Of a DNA stretch of 64,000 nt, positions 60,463 through 64,000 are shown piece by piece (the stretch's first letter is position 1; every line of letters starts with the position of its first letter). The translations under genes were made by a program, and so were the position numbers. The stretch covers positions 186,001 to 250,000 of the forward strand of contig CBDETN010000027.1 of the NCBI GenBank assembly GCA_965242915.1. Reading direction: 5' to 3'. The notes beneath the pieces were generated by a model. The model was not told where the DNA came from and did not search any database. It worked only from the letters and a program-made list of their open reading frames with translations. The DNA comes from CAJXII01 sp965242915 (GTDB lineage Bacteria; Campylobacterota; Campylobacteria; Campylobacterales; Arcobacteraceae).

Positions 60463-60488
60463 AGTATACCTGGATAAAAGATAATAAA

Positions 60489-61337
60489 ATGAACTTCAAT
60501 AAAAATCTAATGTGCAAAATATTAAAAGTAGATATTTCAAGTTATTATCATTGGATTAATAATGGATGTATAGTTAAAACAGTAGATGATAAACTTAATG
60601 AGTTAATAGAGATTATATTTATTCAAAGTAGATGCAAATATGGTACAAGACGGCTAAAAGATAAACTAGAGCGATTATATGGGCTTATTGTTTCAAGAAG
60701 ACGAATTGGAAATATTATGAAAGATTTAAATCTTGTAGCAAATAAAAAGAAAAGATTTAAAGTTAATATAACAGATTCAAATCATAATTTACCTGTAGCA
60801 CCTAATATTTTAAATAGAGATTTTTATGCTTCAGCCCCTGATGAAAAATATGTGGGAGATATAACATATATTCCAACATCAGAAGGATGGCTATATCTTG
60901 CAACTGTAATAGATTTATATTCAAGAAGAGTTGTTGGTTGGTCAATGGATGATACTATGAAAGTAGATTTAGTTAATGATGCCCTCATTATGGCATTAAA
61001 AAATAGAAATCCACCAAAAGGTTTAATATGGCATACAGATAGAGGTAGTCAGTATACATCTTACTCTCATAAAGATTTATTAGAAGAAAATGGAATTATA
61101 CAAAGTATGAGTAGAAAAGGTAATTGTTGGGATAATGCAGTTGCTGAAAGTTTTTTCCATACATTAAAAACTGAACTTACTCATCATGAGATTTATGAAA
61201 CTAAATCAAAAGCTAATCAATCTATATTTGAATATATAGAAGTATATTACAATAGACAAAGAATGCATAGTGCAAATAATAATTATTCACCAGTTGAGTT
61301 TGAAGAGTTAATGTTACAAAATGAAATGGTTGCTTAG
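60489..61337 (+). CDS. IS3-family transposase OrfB, copy 2
   Basis: A 282-residue DDE transposase domain: MCKILKVDISSYYHW, the HTH_21 part (YGTRRLKDKLERLYGLIVSRRRI), then the rve core with aspartates in YVGDITYIP and WHTDRGSQYTS and the glutamate in CWDNAVAESFFHTLK. It is complete, unlike copy 1. It is made mainly as the OrfAB fusion. Confidence 0.92.
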   Translation: MNFNKNLMCKILKVDISSYYHWINNGCIVKTVDDKLNELIEIIFIQSRCKYGTRRLKDKLERLYGLIVSRRRIGNIMKDLNLVANKKKRFKVNITDSNHNLPVAPNILNRDFYASAPDEKYVGDITYIPTSEGWLYLATVIDLYSRRVVGWSMDDTMKVDLVNDALIMALKNRNPPKGLIWHTDRGSQYTSYSHKDLLEENGIIQSMSRKGNCWDNAVAESFFHTLKTELTHHEIYETKSKANQSIFEYIEVYYNRQRMHSANNNYSPVEFEELMLQNEMVA

Positions 61338-61400
61338 AATTTATAGTTCTTAGTATGATATAGGGTTGACAGATCATAGTTTTATTTTTTAAGGGATTTT

Positions 61401-61440
61401 AAAGGTGGAAACTCCCACTTTCCAAGTGGGAATGCATATT
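61401..61440 (+). repeat. Hairpin repeat, copy 2
   Basis: AAAGGTGGAAAC, TCCCACTT-TCC-AAGTGGGA, ATGCATATT: the same motif as 45479-45518 with a compensated inner stem. It lies 25 bp after the IS150-like end and 33 bp before the -35 box of clpB. Confidence 0.7.
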
Positions 61441-61472
61441 AAAGGCTAAGCACACAACATAATTTCAAATAC

Positions 61473-61533
61473 TTGACAAACAATTTCAAACTAGATATAC
61501 TTCTTTTAGCACTCATCATACTAGAGTGCCAAT
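61473..61533 (+). promoter_or_regulatory. clpB promoter with CIRCE operator
   Basis: TTGACA (61473-61478) and TATACT (61496-61501) are 17 bases apart. TTAGCACTC-N9-GAGTGCCAA (61507-61533) follows at the expected transcription start. It matches the CIRCE consensus with one change (C for T) in the right arm. The repressor HrcA should bind here and release on heat shock. Confidence 0.92.
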
Positions 61534-61554
61534 TATAAAAAAGGGTATTAAAAA

Positions 61555-64000
61555 TGAGTAATAAAATATTTGAAAAACTAACTAACCAAATGAGTGAAAC
61601 TATAGAATCAGGACTTTCACTTGCACTTCATAATAAAAATCAAGAAGTAGAAATCATCCATATTATATGGGGGCTTTTAACAAATACAAGCAGTGTTTTA
61701 AATCAACTTTTAAATAAATTGAGCACAGACAAAACCGCAATTGAACTTGAAGCTAAAAGTTATGCAAATAAACTGTCAAGTGTATCAAGTGTAAACAAAG
61801 AAAATATAACAATAAGTAGAAATGTGGTGCAGTCTTTGGAAAATGCTCAAGGATTGATGAGTAGTCAAGGGGATAGTTTTTTAGCTGTTGATACTTGGAT
61901 AATAGCAAACCTGTCAAATAAGGTATTTAAAGATGTATTAGGAAAATACTTAGACTTGAGCGAAGTTAAAAAAGAGCTGGAAGCTATAAGAGGTGGTGCT
62001 AAAGTTGAAAGTCAAAGCGGGGATGACAACCTTGAAGCTTTAGAAAAATACGGTATTGATTTAAACAAACAAGCACTTGATGGTAAACTGGATCCTGTAA
62101 TTGGTCGTGATGAGCAGTTGCAAAGAATGATGCAGATTTTGATTAGAAAAACAAAAAATAATCCGATTCTTTTAGGTGAACCTGGTACTGGTAAAACTGC
62201 AATTGCGGAAGGGTTAGCACAAAGAATAGTAAATAAAGATGTACCAACCTCATTACAAAATAAAAGGGTAATCACTCTTGATATGAGTGCATTAATAGCA
62301 GGGGCAAAATATAGAGGTGAGTTTGAGGATAGATTAAAAGCTGTTATTAAAGAGGTGCAAAAAGCTGGAAATATCATTTTATTTATTGATGAGATTCATA
62401 CTATAATTGGAGCTGGTGCAGCTGAGGGGAGTATGGATGCTGCAAATATTCTTAAACCTGCTCTAGCTCGTGGTGAGCTTCACACTATTGGTGCTACAAC
62501 ACTAAAAGAGTATAGAAAATATTTTGAAAAAGATGCAGCTATGCAGCGAAGATTTCAACCCGTAAATGTAGATGAGCCAAGTGTAAATGAAGCCTTGCAA
62601 ATTCTTAGAGGTATAAAAGAGAAACTTGAAACTTTTCATAATGTAACTATAAATGACTCTGCCTTAATAAGTGCAGCAAAATTAAGCCACAGATATATTA
62701 CTGATAGATTTTTACCGGATAAAGCGATCGATTTAATTGATGAAGCAGCAGCTGAATTAAAAATGCAAATTGAGTCTGAGCCGACAATTCTTTCAACTAC
62801 TAAAAGACAAATAGGAACTTTAGAGGTTGAAAAAGAAGCTTTAAAGATGGAGAAATCAACCATCGCTACAAAACTTGGTTTATCAAAAGTTACAAGTGAC
62901 AGATTAGATGAAATAGAAAAAGAACTTTCAAATCTAAATGAACAAAAAAGAAATTTAGAAACTCAGTTTAAAAATGAAAAAGAGACTTTTAACGCTGTTT
63001 CAAGTATTAAAATAAAAATAGATGAATTAAAGACAAAAGCCGAACGAGCAAAAAAAGACAGTAAATTTGAAGAAGCTGCAAAGATTGAATATGGCGAGAT
63101 TCCAGAGCTTGAAAATGAGATAAAAGCAAATGAAGAAAAATGGGCAAAAATGCAAGAATCAGGAACACTGCTTAAAAACTTTGTAGATGAAGATGCAATT
63201 GCCAGTATCGTATCTCGTTGGACTGGAATCCCTGTAAATAAAATGATGTCAAGCGAGAAACAAAAAATTCTACAAGTTGAGAGTGTATTGAAAAAAGATG
63301 TCATTGGGCAAGATGAAGCATTAAAAGCAATTAGTCGAGCAATTAAAAGAAATAAAGCAGGACTAAGTGATGACAGTCGTCCTATTGGAAGCTTTATGTT
63401 TTTAGGCCCTACGGGAGTAGGTAAAACAGAGGCAGCTAAAACTTTGGCAAAATTCTTGTTTGATAATGATAAGTCGCTGATACGATTTGATATGTCTGAA
63501 TATATGGAAAAACATTCAGCCAGCAGGCTTATAGGAGCTGCACCTGGGTATGTAGGATACGAAGAGGGTGGACAATTGACTGAAGCAGTTAGAAGAAAAC
63601 CATATAGTGTTATTTTATTTGATGAGATAGAGAAAGCACATCCGGATGTATTTAATATCTTACTTCAAGTTTTAGATGATGGAAGATTAACAGATAACAA
63701 AGGTGTTACAGTAGATTTTAAAAATACTATTATTATCTTAACTTCAAATATTGGAAGTAGTAAAATTATAGAAATAAGTGATAGGGAAGAGAGAAAAAGT
63801 GAAGTTTTAAATGAATTAAAAGCTCACTTTAGACCTGAATTTTTAAATAGACTTGATGATATTATTATATTTGAACAACTTGGGATTGAAGCAATTACTA
63901 AAATAGTTGATATTATGTTTGACAGTATTGCTAAAAAAGTTGAAAGTAAGAATATAAAATTAACTATGACTGATGAAGCTAAAGCATTTATAGCTGAAGC
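61555..64000 (+). CDS. clpB: ATP-dependent chaperone ClpB (partial, runs off the window)
   Basis: The first 815 codons of ClpB, the disaggregase that works with DnaK. An N-terminal Clp repeat domain (1-150) is followed by AAA-1 with Walker A GEPGTGKTAIAEG and Walker B IILFIDEIH. A coiled-coil middle domain spans about 410-520, and AAA-2 has Walker A GPTGVGKTEAAK and VILFDEIEKAH. The frame is open to the window end. Under CIRCE control it belongs to the heat-shock regulon. Confidence 0.95.

Larger units (their letters stand above)
60089..61376 (+). mobile_element. IS150-like IS3-family element, copy 2 (intact)
   Basis: A 1288-bp element with ends TGATCTGGCTACACTA and the complement of TGATCTGTCAACCCTA. 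It has no flanking duplication (AAC left, TAG right), which suggests loss of adjacent DNA after insertion. It encodes orfA and orfB. Copy 1 at 41028-44638 is a deleted and interrupted version. Confidence 0.92.

Noticed and set aside
62012..63304. Three minus-strand frames of 75-121 codons inside clpB
   Set aside because: They are complementary shadows of the conserved AAA+ domains of clpB, which is open across the whole stretch.

Overview
The window is A+T-rich bacterial chromosome that fits a Campylobacterota (epsilonproteobacterial) genome, most likely Arcobacter-like. The reasons are the arrangement of the S10-spc-alpha ribosomal cluster, an orphan ATP synthase c-subunit gene with a signal peptide, a SorAB sulfite dehydrogenase next to moeA, the eno/FtsB-like/AMIN gene trio, a short MurB and a zinc-type S14. 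No rRNA or tRNA gene was seen. The genus is inferred from family recognition only.

Layout. 1-2.3 kb is a mosaic of broken insertion sequences: an IS256 transposase, cut by an IS21-type end, cut by a 1333-bp IS3-family element. 2.2-4.5 kb is the remnant of a defence cassette (5' end of a type III Mod gene, a PemK/MazF-like toxin, a DUF4391 protein and a probable helicase-associated protein). 4.6-10.3 kb is a TetR-controlled tripartite RND efflux operon. 10.5-13.4 kb carries atpE, a mltC-like transglycosylase, an IS256 fragment and murB. 13.4-21.7 kb is one minus-strand operon: pyrC, two tandem 641-residue ankyrin-repeat proteins, dsbD, and a thioredoxin-like gene killed both by a nonsense codon and by a second copy of the 1333-bp IS. 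21.7-24.3 kb has msrB-msrA and amtB-glnB.

24.4-40.7 kb is the ribosomal protein/RNA polymerase cluster on the minus strand. A perfect-spacing sigma70 promoter drives it from rpsJ to infA. It is split between infA and rpmJ by a lipoprotein gene, a divergent uracil-DNA glycosylase, a small HTH gene with its own operator, and a three-tier stem-loop. 40.9-44.6 kb is a nest of insertion sequences: an IS21 element with 5-bp target duplication inside an IS150-like IS3 element, beside an IS110 remnant. 44.7-45.4 kb is a toxin-antitoxin locus whose PIN toxin is dead while its antitoxin is intact.

45.5-51.3 kb holds AMIN protein, FtsB-like protein, enolase, SorBA and moeA. The third 1333-bp IS follows, flanked by two unrelated gene fragments. 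53-57 kb has uvrB, yebC, bcp and cmoA. 57-60.1 kb is the most unusual locus: an unknown protein, a surface lipoprotein subtilase with a P-domain but no ordinary prodomain in front of its catalytic domain, and a separate lipoprotein that resembles the missing prodomain. A second copy of that lipoprotein is cut by an IS150-like element. The window ends inside clpB, which has a CIRCE operator over its promoter.

Overall, a conserved housekeeping backbone is broken up by at least four insertion-sequence families. Several lack target duplications and join unrelated flanks, which indicates IS-mediated rearrangement. Two copies of a hairpin motif with compensatory stem changes (45.48 and 61.40 kb) remain unexplained.
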